Positions 1 to 9,611 of a stretch of DNA of 64,000 bases are shown here, one piece after another (the stretch's first letter is position 1; each line of letters opens with the position of its first letter). A model generated the notes under the pieces. It did not search any database. It had not been told where the DNA came from and worked only from the letters and a program-made list of their open reading frames with translations. Location: assembly GCF_963853665.1 (NCBI RefSeq), contig NZ_OY970459.1:4340001-4404000 (forward strand), read 5' to 3'. Source of the DNA: Mycobacterium decipiens (GTDB taxonomy: Bacteria; Actinomycetota; Actinomycetes; Mycobacteriales; Mycobacteriaceae). A program made the position numbers and the translations under genes.

Positions 1-1
1 G

Positions 2-397
2 ATTCGGGCGCAGATCCAATCCCGGGACCTGCAGGTGGACAACTCCTTCTGCAAGGACGTCCAAGTCCAGGGCATCCGCAACGCGCGGGCCTCGCTGAGC
101 GATCGGCTCGGCCGGGTCGCCGCCCCACACCGTATCCTCGATCCCGCCGCCGGACCCCTGATCGGCGTACGACTGCACATCCTGACCCGAAAGACGTTGG
201 GCGGCATCCAAACCGACCTCGACTCCCGCGCCATCGGCGCCGGCGGCCAACCCATCCAAGGCCTGTATGCCGCCGGAGAGGTCGCCGGGTTCGGCGGCGG
301 CGGAGTGCACGGCTACAACGCCCTGGAAGGCACCTTCCTGGGCGGCTGCATCTTCTCCGGACGTGCCGCCGGCCGCGCCGCTGCCGACGCCGTGTGA
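2..397 (+). CDS. FAD-binding dehydrogenase, C-terminal part (truncated by window edge)
   Basis: The frame is open from base 2, so the start lies outside the window and only about 131 C-terminal residues are visible. The closing motif ([21 protein letters not shown]) is the C-terminal FAD-contacting segment of flavoproteins of the fumarate reductase/3-ketosteroid dehydrogenase type. The upstream [12 protein letters not shown] stretch also fits. It most resembles the mycobacterial 'FAD-binding dehydrogenase' group that I recall as Rv0785-like; the substrate cannot be told. It sits 110 bp upstream of prrA on the same strand. In H37Rv I remember accD3 in this place, so the neighbourhood breaks from H37Rv synteny here. 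Confidence 0.8.
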   Translation: MRAQIQSRDLQVDNSFCKDVQVQGIRNARASLSDRLGRVAAPHRILDPAAGPLIGVRLHILTRKTLGGIQTDLDSRAIGAGGQPIQGLYAAGEVAGFGGGGVHGYNALEGTFLGGCIFSGRAAGRAAADAV

Positions 398-507
398 GCA
401 CAGCGGATCAGTTCACCCGGGCGCACCTCCACCCGCGAGCAGACGGCGCACGACCCGGCGGGTTACCTTCCGACTCTCATGGCCGGCAGTCAGGCAAAAT
501 AAGCGGC

Positions 508-1209
508 ATGGACACTGGTGGGACCTCACCTCGGGTCTTGGTCGTCGACGACGACTCTGATGTGCTCGCCTCGCTGGAACGCGGCTTGCGGCTATCCGGA
601 TTCGAGGTAGCGACCGCGGTCGATGGTGCCGAGGCCTTACGCAGCGCCACCGAGAACAGGCCGGACGCGATCGTGCTCGACATCAACATGCCCGTGCTGG
701 ACGGCGTCAGCGTCGTCACGGCACTACGAGCGATGGACAACGATGTCCCGGTCTGCGTGCTTAGCGCGCGCAGCTCGGTCGATGACCGCGTGGCAGGCCT
801 GGAGGCCGGTGCCGACGACTACCTGGTGAAACCGTTCGTGCTGGCCGAGCTGGTGGCACGGGTGAAGGCGCTGCTGCGCCGCCGCGGCTCCACCGCGACG
901 TCGTCCTCGGAGACCATCACGGTGGGCCCGCTGGAAGTGGACATCCCCGGTCGGCGAGCCCGGGTCAACGGCGTCGACGTCGACCTGACCAAGCGCGAAT
1001 TCGACCTGCTCGCGGTGCTCGCCGAGCACAAGACAGCGGTGCTCTCCCGCGCTCAACTCCTGGAGTTGGTGTGGGGCTACGACTTCGCCGCCGACACTAA
1101 CGTCGTCGACGTATTCATCGGATACCTGCGGCGCAAGCTGGAAGCCAACGGTTGCCCCCGGCTGCTGCACACCGTCCGGGGAGTCGGATTCGTGCTGCGC
1201 ATGCAGTGA
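508..1209 (+). CDS. prrA: Two-component response regulator PrrA (OmpR/PhoB family)
   Basis: A 233-residue response regulator. The receiver domain covers about residues 1-120: acidic pocket in VVDDDSD, phospho-acceptor Asp in VLDINMP, conserved Lys in LVKPF. A winged-helix DNA-binding domain follows, with the [10 protein letters not shown] and VRGVGFVLR signatures. The chosen ATG gives [16 protein letters not shown], agreeing with the known M. tuberculosis PrrA start; a longer frame upstream has no receiver homology. PrrA pairs with PrrB, whose gene starts 20 bp downstream, so the two are surely co-transcribed. In M. tuberculosis PrrAB is essential and linked to early intracellular growth, nitrogen limitation and respiration (literature knowledge, not visible here). 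Confidence 0.97.
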   Translation: MDTGGTSPRVLVVDDDSDVLASLERGLRLSGFEVATAVDGAEALRSATENRPDAIVLDINMPVLDGVSVVTALRAMDNDVPVCVLSARSSVDDRVAGLEAGADDYLVKPFVLAELVARVKALLRRRGSTATSSSETITVGPLEVDIPGRRARVNGVDVDLTKREFDLLAVLAEHKTAVLSRAQLLELVWGYDFAADTNVVDVFIGYLRRKLEANGCPRLLHTVRGVGFVLRMQ

Positions 1210-1229
1210 CAAGAATGATTGACGCCGCC

Positions 1230-2570
1230 ATGAACATCCTGTCGCGGATCTTCGCTCGGACGCCCTCGCTGCGAACCCGGGTGGTGGTCGCGACGGCGAT
1301 CGGTGCCGCGATCCCGGTGCTCATCGTCGGCACCGTCGTCTGGGTCGGGATCACCAATGACCGCAAGGAACGGCTGGACCGCCGGCTCGACGAGGCCGCG
1401 GGTTTCGCGATCCCGTTCGTGCCGCGCGGCCTGGACGAAATCCCGCGCTCACCGAACGACCAGGACGCAATCATCACGGTCCGCCGCGGCAACGTGGTCA
1501 AGTCGAATTCCGATATCACGCTGCCCAAGCTGCAAGACGACTACGCCGACACCTACGTCCGCGGGGTGCGCTATCGGGTGCGAACGGTGGAGATCCCAGG
1601 GCCAGAGCCGACGTCGGTCGCGGTGGGCGCGACCTACGACGCCACCATCGCCGAGACCAACAACCTGCACCGCCGGGTGCTGCTGATCTGTGCCTTCGCC
1701 ATCGGCGCGGCCGCGGTGTTCGCGTGGCTGCTAGCCGCGTTCGCGGTGCGACCATTCAAACAACTTGCCGAACAGACCCGGTCCATCGACGCGGGCGACG
1801 AGGCACCCCGGGTGGAAGTGCACGGCGCCAGCGAAGCCATCGAGATCGCCGAGGCGATGCGAGGCATGCTGCAGCGCATCTGGAACGAGCAGAACCGAAC
1901 CAAGGAAGCACTCGCTTCGGCGCGGGACTTCGCAGCGGTGTCATCCCACGAGTTGCGCACTCCGCTGACTGCGATGCGCACCAACCTCGAGGTGCTATCC
2001 ACCCTGGATATGTCGGACGACCAACGCAAAGAAGTGCTCAACGACGTGATCCGCACTCAGTCGCGGATTGAAGCCACCCTGAGCGCACTGGAGCGGTTGG
2101 CCCAGGGCGAACTGTCGACATCGGACGATCACGTGCCGGTCGATATCACCGACCTGCTCGACCGCGCCGCACATGACGCGACCCGGATCTACCCCGATCT
2201 CGATGTCTCGCTGGTGCCATCGCCGACCTGCATCATCGTGGGTTTGCCGGCCGGGTTGCGGCTGGCCGTCGACAACGCCATCGCCAACGCGGTCAAACAT
2301 GGCGGCGCCACCTTGGTTCAACTCTCCGCGGTCAGCTCGCGGGCCGGCGTGGAGATCGCCATCGACGACAACGGCAGCGGAGTGCCCGAAGATGAACGCA
2401 CTGTGGTGTTCGAGCGGTTCTCCCGCGGGTCCACGGCCTCCCATTCGGGGTCGGGTCTCGGGTTGGCGTTGGTCGCCCAACAAGCCCACCTGCACGGCGG
2501 GACCGCATCGCTGGAAAACAGCCCACTGGGCGGCGCGCGTCTAGTGTTGCGCCTCCCCGGCCCCAGTTAA
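1230..2570 (+). CDS. prrB: Sensor histidine kinase PrrB
   Basis: 446 residues, the same length as M. tuberculosis PrrB. The order is a short cytoplasmic N-terminus, TM1 (about 18-40, VVVATAIGAAIPVLIVGTVV), a periplasmic sensor loop of about 110 residues, TM2 (about 151-172, LLICAFAIGAAAVFAWLLAA), then HAMP. The HisKA box follows with the phospho-accepting His in SSHELRTPL. The ATPase domain carries an N box (DNAIANAVKHGG), G1 (DDNGSGVP) and G2 (GSGLGLALV). The ATG at 1230 is preferred; an in-frame ATG at 1215 would add five residues. It autophosphorylates and passes phosphate to PrrA. Inner membrane. Confidence 0.97.
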   Translation: MNILSRIFARTPSLRTRVVVATAIGAAIPVLIVGTVVWVGITNDRKERLDRRLDEAAGFAIPFVPRGLDEIPRSPNDQDAIITVRRGNVVKSNSDITLPKLQDDYADTYVRGVRYRVRTVEIPGPEPTSVAVGATYDATIAETNNLHRRVLLICAFAIGAAAVFAWLLAAFAVRPFKQLAEQTRSIDAGDEAPRVEVHGASEAIEIAEAMRGMLQRIWNEQNRTKEALASARDFAAVSSHELRTPLTAMRTNLEVLSTLDMSDDQRKEVLNDVIRTQSRIEATLSALERLAQGELSTSDDHVPVDITDLLDRAAHDATRIYPDLDVSLVPSPTCIIVGLPAGLRLAVDNAIANAVKHGGATLVQLSAVSSRAGVEIAIDDNGSGVPEDERTVVFERFSRGSTASHSGSGLGLALVAQQAHLHGGTASLENSPLGGARLVLRLPGPS

Positions 2571-2619
2571 CCGAGCGCCGGACGCGGTGCCTGCGGACAC
2601 CAGGCCCGCAATTTCGGCC

Positions 2620-3162
2620 TCACCTGCGCCTTGTGCTCTTGCGCCACGGCGTGAAAAACGCCCGCGCAGCGCACTCCTCGTCCTGGAACCACACCTGCGC
2701 GACCGTAGGGTCATACGACGGATCGTCGGGAGTGTAGTAGAGCCTGGTGTCCGAGCGGCCCTTAACCAGCCACCCCTCCGGTCCGCTACCATCGGCGCCA
2801 GCACGCGCCGAGCCCGGGCCGTACGGCGCGTACGGAACCACCGGAATATGCGCCCCAAGCGCTTCTTTCGCGGCCGGGATCTGCTCCGTCGCGGACTCCT
2901 TCACGACCGCGATCTGGTCCGTTGAAGATTCCCTTGTCACCGGAATCCTTGCGGTCGCCGGCTCCTTGGACAACGGCTCGGTCTTCGGGCGCGACTTGAC
3001 GGCGCGCTTCGTCGCGGTAGGCGGCCTCGACTTTGCGCCAGACCTTTGGGGCGATTTCTTCACCGGCACTTGATGTTTGACGGGCCGAACCATCAGCGCC
3101 GACGTCAATACCATCCCGAGCGCGAATGCCAGGCCCACCAGCCAGTAGTGCACGTGTTCCAT
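2620..3162 (-). CDS. arfC: ArfC-type membrane protein (Rv0901 ortholog)
   Basis: 180 residues with one N-terminal membrane segment (about 7-25, WLVGLAFALGMVLTSALMV). A basic, Lys/Pro-rich linker follows, then a run of degenerate 11-12-residue repeats (about 69-110; ARIPVTRESS, DQIAVVKESA, EQIPAAKEAL, AHIPVV). The conserved C-terminal domain contains WLVKGRSDTRLYYTPDDPSYD and WFQDEECAARAFF. The ATG at 3162 overlaps the arfB stop by one base (TGATG), so translation is coupled; a GTG one codon upstream is possible. It is the last gene of the arfA-arfB-arfC operon, which in M. tuberculosis supports ammonia secretion and adaptation to acid pH. The biochemical role of ArfC itself is unknown. Confidence 0.93.
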   Translation of the reverse strand: MEHVHYWLVGLAFALGMVLTSALMVRPVKHQVPVKKSPQRSGAKSRPPTATKRAVKSRPKTEPLSKEPATARIPVTRESSTDQIAVVKESATEQIPAAKEALGAHIPVVPYAPYGPGSARAGADGSGPEGWLVKGRSDTRLYYTPDDPSYDPTVAQVWFQDEECAARAFFTPWRKSTRRR

Positions 3163-3314
3163 CACTGTGCAGCTACCTCGGGTGCGCTAGGCGTCTGCGC
3201 AGCATCCTCATCCTCGCTGGCACGCTTGATCGCCAGGCTGACGATCACCCAGGCAACGGCCGAACCCGCCACGAACGCAAGCAGGTAGCACGACCACTGG
3301 ATCATGAAATCCAT
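3162..3314 (-). CDS. arfB: ArfB small membrane protein (Rv0900 ortholog)
   Basis: A 50-residue protein, read directly from the minus strand as MDFMIQWSCYLLAFVAGSAV and onward. It has one hydrophobic helix (about residues 8-29) followed by a charged Glu/Asp/Ala/Pro tail. Length and sequence match the small Rv0900 protein of the M. tuberculosis ompATb operon. It starts 12 bp after the arfA stop behind AAGGAGAACC, a strong ribosome-binding site, and its TGA overlaps the arfC ATG. It probably assembles with ArfA and ArfC in the envelope and has no enzymatic motif. Confidence 0.9.
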   Translation of the reverse strand: MDFMIQWSCYLLAFVAGSAVAWVIVSLAIKRASEDEDAAQTPSAPEVAAQ

Positions 3315-3326
3315 GCTGGGTTCTCC

Positions 3327-4346
3327 TTAGCTGACCACGATCTCGACGCGGCGATTCTTGGCGCGCCCCTCGGCCGTGTCATTACTGGCGATGGGGTTGA
3401 CCGAACCGAGACCCTTGGTAACGATGTGGTCGCGGGCGACGCCGCGTGTAATGAGGTAGTCGGCGACTATCTTGGCGCGCTGAGCGCTTAACGGAATATT
3501 GATACCTTCGCTGCCAATGTTGTCGGTGTAGCCGTTGATCGTCACGCGAGCATCCGGACACGCCTTTAGCTTGTCCGCTACCCGGTTCAGGATTTCATAG
3601 TCATCCGGGATCAGGCTACCCCCGTCGTTCCCAAACGCGATCGGTCCACCCGTTAGGGCATTGATGGCGGATTGCAGGTCAGCACATGGGCCACCAACTG
3701 GCGCTCCTGGCGGCGCGGGCGCCGGGATAGGGCCGGGAGCTCCGGGCGGCGGCACTTGCACCGTAACCTCAATATTGTCAACAACTTTCACGCTCGGCCA
3801 GGTGCTCATCGCAGCGCGCTCGACCGCTTGCTTGTGCTCTGGCGAAGGGGCCGTTCCGGTCAAGGTGACGGTGTCCCTCTCGACCTTGAGGCCGAAATCA
3901 GGGATCGGCACACCAGCGGTGAAAACCGGTTCTGCGCTTGAGAAATCGAGTGATTGTACAACGGGATCGACGTGAATCTGGTCGATGACGTTCACGCCCG
4001 GAGTCAGTAAGCCTTTGAGCGCCTTCATCAACGCCGCCTTGGCTCCCTCATCGGGGAAGTCGCCGATCAGGGTAATGGTGTTGCCGCTCCGACTAATTGA
4101 AAGCAGAGACAACGACAACTCAGGAGCGGCCGAGGTAGCGGTCTGTGTCAGCGTGGGCAGCACACCAGTGGGTCCGGTAACGGCCTGGGGTCGCTCGAAA
4201 GCACCGTATCCGATTGCCGCTATCAGCAACGGAATAACCACCACACCAATCAGCCACGGACGGCCCGGCGAGCCCCGGTAAAACTTGCGAGTTCGCCGCG
4301 CGTCGGTGGTCGCGGGCGGTTGGCCCAAACCCACCTTAGAAACCAC
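3327..4346 (-). CDS. ompA: OmpATb/ArfA peptidoglycan-binding BON-OmpA protein
   Basis: About 339 residues. A cytoplasmic N-terminus ([20 protein letters not shown]) precedes a single membrane helix (about 34-53, [20 protein letters not shown]). Tandem BON domains follow (about 90-225; [17 protein letters not shown] and [20 protein letters not shown]). A Pro/Ala/Gly linker ([18 protein letters not shown]) leads to a C-terminal OmpA-like peptidoglycan-binding domain (about 235-339; [12 protein letters not shown] and NRRVEIVVS). The start is the GTG giving VVSKVGLGQ, matching the M. tuberculosis start; the frame continues upstream without similarity. First gene of the arfABC operon; in M. tuberculosis it is required for acid-stress survival through ammonia release. 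Confidence 0.95.
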   Translation of the reverse strand: MVSKVGLGQPPATTDARRTRKFYRGSPGRPWLIGVVVIPLLIAAIGYGAFERPQAVTGPTGVLPTLTQTATSAAPELSLSLLSISRSGNTITLIGDFPDEGAKAALMKALKGLLTPGVNVIDQIHVDPVVQSLDFSSAEPVFTAGVPIPDFGLKVERDTVTLTGTAPSPEHKQAVERAAMSTWPSVKVVDNIEVTVQVPPPGAPGPIPAPAPPGAPVGGPCADLQSAINALTGGPIAFGNDGGSLIPDDYEILNRVADKLKACPDARVTINGYTDNIGSEGINIPLSAQRAKIVADYLITRGVARDHIVTKGLGSVNPIASNDTAEGRAKNRRVEIVVS

Positions 4347-4451
4347 TACGCCACCCCCTCGGGTCGTCGAACGCGATTCGTCCGCTGCAGGCGATATGCA
4401 GCCTACCGAGTCGGTGCCGATGGCCCGCCTCAAATCGGGCACACTGGAGCC

Positions 4452-4715
4452 ATGAGCAACGGGCGGAAACCGACGGACAGCGAGACCCTGGCACACATCC
4501 GCGACCTGGTTGCCGAGGAGAAATCGTTGCGAGAGCAGCTACAGCACCGCAACATCACCGAGTCTGAGGAGCAGCAGCGATTGCGCCGCATCGAGATCGA
4601 ACTCGACCAATGCTGGGACCTGCTCCGACAGCGCCGGGCGTTGCGCGGAACCGGCGGTGACCCGCGCGAAGCGGCGGTGCGTCCCGCCGACCAAGTCGAG
4701 GGGTACACCGGCTAG
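4452..4715 (+). CDS. DUF2630-type small helical protein (Rv0898c ortholog)
   Basis: 87 residues, highly charged and predicted almost wholly helical ([20 protein letters not shown], then [20 protein letters not shown]). It ends in [18 protein letters not shown], the ending of the mycobacterial DUF2630 family. Lys, Glu and Arg spacing suggests a two-helix coiled coil. It is divergent from ompA (about 105 bp between starts) and 29 bp upstream of the FAD oxidoreductase gene, with which it may be co-transcribed. Function unknown. Confidence 0.88.
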   Translation: MSNGRKPTDSETLAHIRDLVAEEKSLREQLQHRNITESEEQQRLRRIEIELDQCWDLLRQRRALRGTGGDPREAAVRPADQVEGYTG

Positions 4716-4744
4716 ATCAGATCCGGATAGCTGCCGATACCACA

Positions 4745-6364
4745 ATGAGCGATCGCAACGGGGATTCCGACCCCGAATTCGACCCCGAATTCGACGTTGT
4801 CATCGTTGGCGGCGGTCACAACGGCCTGGTCGCGGCCGGCTACCTGGCCCGGGCCGGCCTTCGGGTGCGGCTGCTCGAGCGGCTGGGGCGGATCGGTGGG
4901 GCCGCGGTGTCGGCGCAGGCCTTCGACGGTGTCGAGGTCGCGCTGTCGCGCTATTCGTACCTGGTCAGCTTGCTGCCGTCACGCATCGTTGCCGACCTTG
5001 GCGCTCCGCTGCGGTTGGCGCGGCGGCCATTTTCCTCGTATACCCCGCAGCCGGCTACGGCCGGGCGCTCTGGCTTGCTCATCGGGCCCACCGGCGAACC
5101 TAGCTCAGCGGGGCTCGCCGCGATCGGCGCTGCGCCGGATGCGCAGGGTTTCGCCGCGTTCTACCGGCGCTGCCGGCTGGTGACCGAACGGCTGTGGCCA
5201 ACCCTGATCGAACCGCTGCGCACCCGCGAGCAGGCTCGCCGACTTGTTGTGGAATGCGGCGGCCAAGAGGCGGCGGCCGCCTGGCAGGCCATGGTCGATG
5301 AGCCGATCGGGCACGCCATCGCCGGCGCGGTGGCGAACGACCTGGTGCGCGGGGTGATCGCGACCGATGCGCTGATCGGCACCTTCGCTGGCATGCACGA
5401 CCCGTCGCTGATGCAAAACATCTGCTTCTTGTATCACGTACTGGGTGGGGGCACCGGAGTTTGGCACGTCCCAGTCGGCGGCATGGGTTCGGTGACCTCG
5501 GCCCTGGCCACCGCGGCTACCGGTCATGGCGCCGAAATCGTCACCGGTGCAGACGTTTTCGCTGTTGATCCGGACGGTGCGGTGCGCTACCGCAGCGACG
5601 GTGCCGAGAACCTGATCCGGGGCCGGTTTGTCCTGGCCGGCGTCACACCGGCGGTCCTGGCCGGCCTGCTCGGCGAACCAGCCCCGGCACTGGCCCCGGG
5701 CGCACAGGTCAAGGTGAACATGGTGGTGCGCCGACTCCCCCGGTTGCGCGACGGCAGCCTCACACCGCAACAAGCATTTGCCGGGACGTTCCACGTCAAT
5801 GAGACGTGGGCCCAACTGGATGCCGCGTACTCGCGGGCAACTACCGGGCAGTTGCCGGATCCCCTGCCGTGCGAGGCCTACTGCCATTCGCTGACCGACC
5901 CGAGCATCTTGTCACCCAAGCTGCGCGCTGCGGGTGCCCAGACAATGACGGTGTTCGGCCTGCACACACCGCACTCGGTGTTTGGGTCCGCCGACTCCGA
6001 AGCCGACTGCGACGCGTTGCGCCACCGGATGAGCGAGGCGGTACTGGCGTCGCTGAATTCCGTTCTGGCCGAGCCGATTCAAGATGTGCTTATGACCGAC
6101 GCGCAGAGCCGGCCGTGCATCGAGACGACGACCACCCTGGACCTGGAGCGCACGCTTGCGATGACCGGCGGCAACATCTTCCACGGCGCGTTGTCCTGGC
6201 CGTTCGCTGACGACGACGATCGGCTGGACACACCGGCACGGCGGTGGGGAGTAGCCACCGCCCACGAGCGGATCATGCTGTGCGGCTCAGGTGCCCGCCG
6301 CGGCGGGGCGGTGTCGGGCATCGGCGGTCACAATGCCGCGATGGCGGTGCTGGCTTCGCTGTAG
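4745..6364 (+). CDS. Phytoene-desaturase-like FAD-dependent oxidoreductase (Rv0897c ortholog)
   Basis: 539 residues. After an acidic N-terminus ([11 protein letters not shown]) comes the dinucleotide-binding fold [20 protein letters not shown], followed by [12 protein letters not shown]. This is the amine-oxidase/phytoene dehydrogenase layout. The C-terminal FAD-binding segment is [20 protein letters not shown]. The family performs FAD-dependent desaturation or isomerisation of lipophilic substrates; no carotenoid genes are near, so the substrate is unknown. It runs convergent with gltA2, and the 27-bp gap holds a hairpin. Confidence 0.92.
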   Translation: MSDRNGDSDPEFDPEFDVVIVGGGHNGLVAAGYLARAGLRVRLLERLGRIGGAAVSAQAFDGVEVALSRYSYLVSLLPSRIVADLGAPLRLARRPFSSYTPQPATAGRSGLLIGPTGEPSSAGLAAIGAAPDAQGFAAFYRRCRLVTERLWPTLIEPLRTREQARRLVVECGGQEAAAAWQAMVDEPIGHAIAGAVANDLVRGVIATDALIGTFAGMHDPSLMQNICFLYHVLGGGTGVWHVPVGGMGSVTSALATAATGHGAEIVTGADVFAVDPDGAVRYRSDGAENLIRGRFVLAGVTPAVLAGLLGEPAPALAPGAQVKVNMVVRRLPRLRDGSLTPQQAFAGTFHVNETWAQLDAAYSRATTGQLPDPLPCEAYCHSLTDPSILSPKLRAAGAQTMTVFGLHTPHSVFGSADSEADCDALRHRMSEAVLASLNSVLAEPIQDVLMTDAQSRPCIETTTTLDLERTLAMTGGNIFHGALSWPFADDDDRLDTPARRWGVATAHERIMLCGSGARRGGAVSGIGGHNAAMAVLASL

Positions 6365-6374
6365 CCGACCCGCC

Positions 6375-6389
6375 GCGCGACCATCGCGC
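6375..6389. terminator. Hairpin between convergent Rv0897c-like gene and gltA2
   Basis: GCGCGA-CCA-TCGCGC is a perfect 6-bp stem with a 3-base loop. It fills the short gap between two convergent genes, so it could end transcription from both sides. There is no U-tract, as usual for mycobacterial terminators. Confidence 0.45.
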
Positions 6390-6391
6390 AA

Positions 6392-7687
<1,296 letters not shown>

Positions 7688-7730
7688 GAGAACCCCTTTG
7701 CGCTCTAGCTGATATGGCTGCCCCACTAGG

Positions 7731-7746
7731 TGCGTATATGCGTATA
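7731..7746 (-). promoter_or_regulatory. 8-bp tandem repeat in the gltA2 promoter region
   Basis: TGCGTATA occurs twice head-to-tail, 44-59 bp upstream of the gltA2 start codon, inside an AT-richer island of an otherwise GC-rich region. On the coding strand it reads TATACGCATATACGCA. It could supply the -10 region or a regulator site; which one is not determined. Confidence 0.4.
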
Positions 7747-7788
7747 GCTGAAGGTAGTCGTTATCGAGATGGCGCGCCTGCCCGGGGT

Positions 7789-7804
7789 GGGGTGTGCGCA
7801 CCCC
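7789..7804 (-). terminator. Hairpin downstream of the WS/DGAT gene
   Basis: GGGGTG-TGCG-CACCCC is a perfect 6-bp stem about 97 nt after the WS/DGAT stop and about 100 nt before the gltA2 start, both on the minus strand. It is positioned to terminate the upstream transcript and isolate gltA2. An operator role is also possible. Confidence 0.4.
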
Positions 7805-7900
7805 GGCGGCAATCCGTAAGGTACGCGGCTGCGCATCCGGCTGTGTGACGACGAACGACGCCCGACAACGAATGAACGCCGGCGCGACGAGCGAGGCGTG

Positions 7901-9337
7901 TCAACGGCGCCCTACGGTCCTTCGATGGCTCGTCCCTAGGTCGGCTTCGCTGATGCCAACGAGCAGCTCGAGTTCGCGAGCCAGCCGATCGGTGAGGCTG
8001 CTCAGTCCAGGAACGGCACGGCGGCAACCCGTCAATCCAACGGTGATCTGGTCATTGGTGCTGCTGCAGGTGATGTTCAGCGCCGCGCCGTCGACAGGTG
8101 CCGCCTGTAGGTAGAGCGCGTCAAGGCGGGCGCCGTTCCAGTACCGCGTGCCCTGCGGACCCGGCACGTTGGAGATCATCATGTTTGGCGGGCGCAGCGG
8201 CGCGGGCGCGCGGCCCAGCGTCATCGCGAGGGCAAGCGGGGCGGCACCGAATGCGCTCATGGCCAACACCTGGTCCCGGCTTCGGCCAGCGATGGCGGCT
8301 TTGCCCTCACGCATACTTGCCTGCACCGCCGACAGACGTTCGGCGGGACTTGCCAGGTGTGTCGCCAGCGAGCACATCAAGGTTCCGACGTTGTTGCCCG
8401 GAACCTCGCCGAACACGACGCCGGCTCGGGTATCGCGCAGCGAGACCGGCACCATCGCTATCAGGGGCGCACGTGGCAACGCCCCCCGGCTGATCAGATA
8501 GCCACGCAACGCCCCGCCGCACATGGCCAGCACAACGTCATTGATGGTGGCATCCGCGTGTTCTGCAACCTGTCGCAGCCGATCGATCGGGAAGGTGCAG
8601 CCAGCGAAGGACCGGGCCCCAGCGATCGGCGCGTTCAGCGGAGTGTGTGGTGCGGCCAAAGTCAGCGGTCCACCGCGACGGCGCGCTGCCCGCCACGCCG
8701 CATCGGCCACCACCCGCGCCATGCCGGGGAGCCCTCTAGCCTCGCCCAGCACCCCTCGGGCCAACGGCAGCGGCCCCAAGCACCCGCCAGGTTCTGCGTG
8801 TTCGGACAGCTGCGCCCGCTCTGGCACCTCCCACAGGGCAGGCATCCGACGCTGATTCGGATCCGCGCTGACAGTCTCTTGCAGGAGCCGCATCGCGGAG
8901 ACCCCGTCCGCAATCGCGTGGTGGATCTTGACGTAGACCGCGTACCGCCCGCCGGGTAGACCCTCGATCAGGTCCACCTGCCACAACGGGCGCGAGCGGT
9001 CCAGCATGCCGGCGTGCAGCTCAGAAACCAACTCCCACAGCTGGCCGAGGCCGGCCCCCCGCGGCAATCCGCTCAGCCGCACATGGTAGTCCAATTCCAC
9101 CTCGGCCTCGGTGCGCCAATACCACTGCCCGAGCGAGGTGAGCGACCGCTGCGGACGCCGCCGCCACAACGGCGCCACCTCCTGGCGCGCCAGCGCTGCG
9201 GCGAATACCTTGCGCACGTAGCGCCCGGGGCCACTCTCGGGCGGACTCAGCACGGCCACCATTCCGTTGTGCAATGGCCGCGTCGGCGTCTCGGCCCAAA
9301 GGAACAACGCGTCGGCGGCTGCCATAGGAAGATCCAT
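7901..9337 (-). CDS. Wax-ester synthase/diacylglycerol acyltransferase (Rv0895 ortholog)
   Basis: 478 residues of the WS/DGAT (Tgs) family. The active-site motif HHxxxDG is seen as IHHAIADGVS near residue 135. Other family blocks are RPLWQVDLIEGLPGGR, NDVVLAMCGGALR and SNVPGPQ. It would transfer acyl groups from acyl-CoA to diacylglycerol or fatty alcohols to make storage lipid at the membrane or lipid-body surface. The chosen ATG gives MDLPMAAADALFLWAE, the usual N-terminus; the frame extends ten residues further upstream. It lies downstream of the truncated Rv0894-like regulator on the same strand. Confidence 0.93.
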   Translation of the reverse strand: MDLPMAAADALFLWAETPTRPLHNGMVAVLSPPESGPGRYVRKVFAAALARQEVAPLWRRRPQRSLTSLGQWYWRTEAEVELDYHVRLSGLPRGAGLGQLWELVSELHAGMLDRSRPLWQVDLIEGLPGGRYAVYVKIHHAIADGVSAMRLLQETVSADPNQRRMPALWEVPERAQLSEHAEPGGCLGPLPLARGVLGEARGLPGMARVVADAAWRAARRRGGPLTLAAPHTPLNAPIAGARSFAGCTFPIDRLRQVAEHADATINDVVLAMCGGALRGYLISRGALPRAPLIAMVPVSLRDTRAGVVFGEVPGNNVGTLMCSLATHLASPAERLSAVQASMREGKAAIAGRSRDQVLAMSAFGAAPLALAMTLGRAPAPLRPPNMMISNVPGPQGTRYWNGARLDALYLQAAPVDGAALNITCSSTNDQITVGLTGCRRAVPGLSSLTDRLARELELLVGISEADLGTSHRRTVGRR

Positions 9338-9611
9338 TGCGCAGAACCTTTCAGACGCAGTTAGCATCGGTTGCTTTCAAACCTGTTAATGACGTCAGCG
9401 TTCCTCCGTTGGCGCGCTGCGCTGCATTTTTTCCGCTGGGTAGCTACCAGCGGCGCGTTCAATTCGAGAACGACAAACCGCCGCGCTACGTTGCGCCGAC
9501 GTCTTGCACCTTCTGATCGATGCAGACAGCGGCGATCCCACTGTGCGGCCGTCATCGACCTAGCCTTTCAAAAGGCCCAAAATCACTCTCCCACAGATGT
9601 TTACAGCGCGT
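9338..9611. other. Gap with a possible leader and a 64-codon frame
   Basis: This 274-bp gap on the minus strand separates the Rv0894-like gene from the WS/DGAT gene. It holds a frame at 9361-9555 (MTAAQWDRRCLHRSEGARRR...) that has no recognisable domain. The bases just before that frame's ATG are nearly identical to the leader of the Rv0892-like gene. Either the frame is a small gene or this is a duplicated promoter with a decayed reading frame. I cannot decide. Confidence 0.35.
9551..9592 (-). repeat. Copy 1 of a duplicated 42-bp leader
   Basis: Reads on the plus strand GTCATCGACCT...GCCCAAAATCACTCTCCC. It aligns with 13566-13608 at all but about eight positions plus one gap. In both places the block ends at an ATG on the minus strand (the GTCAT end). 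Confidence 0.7.
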
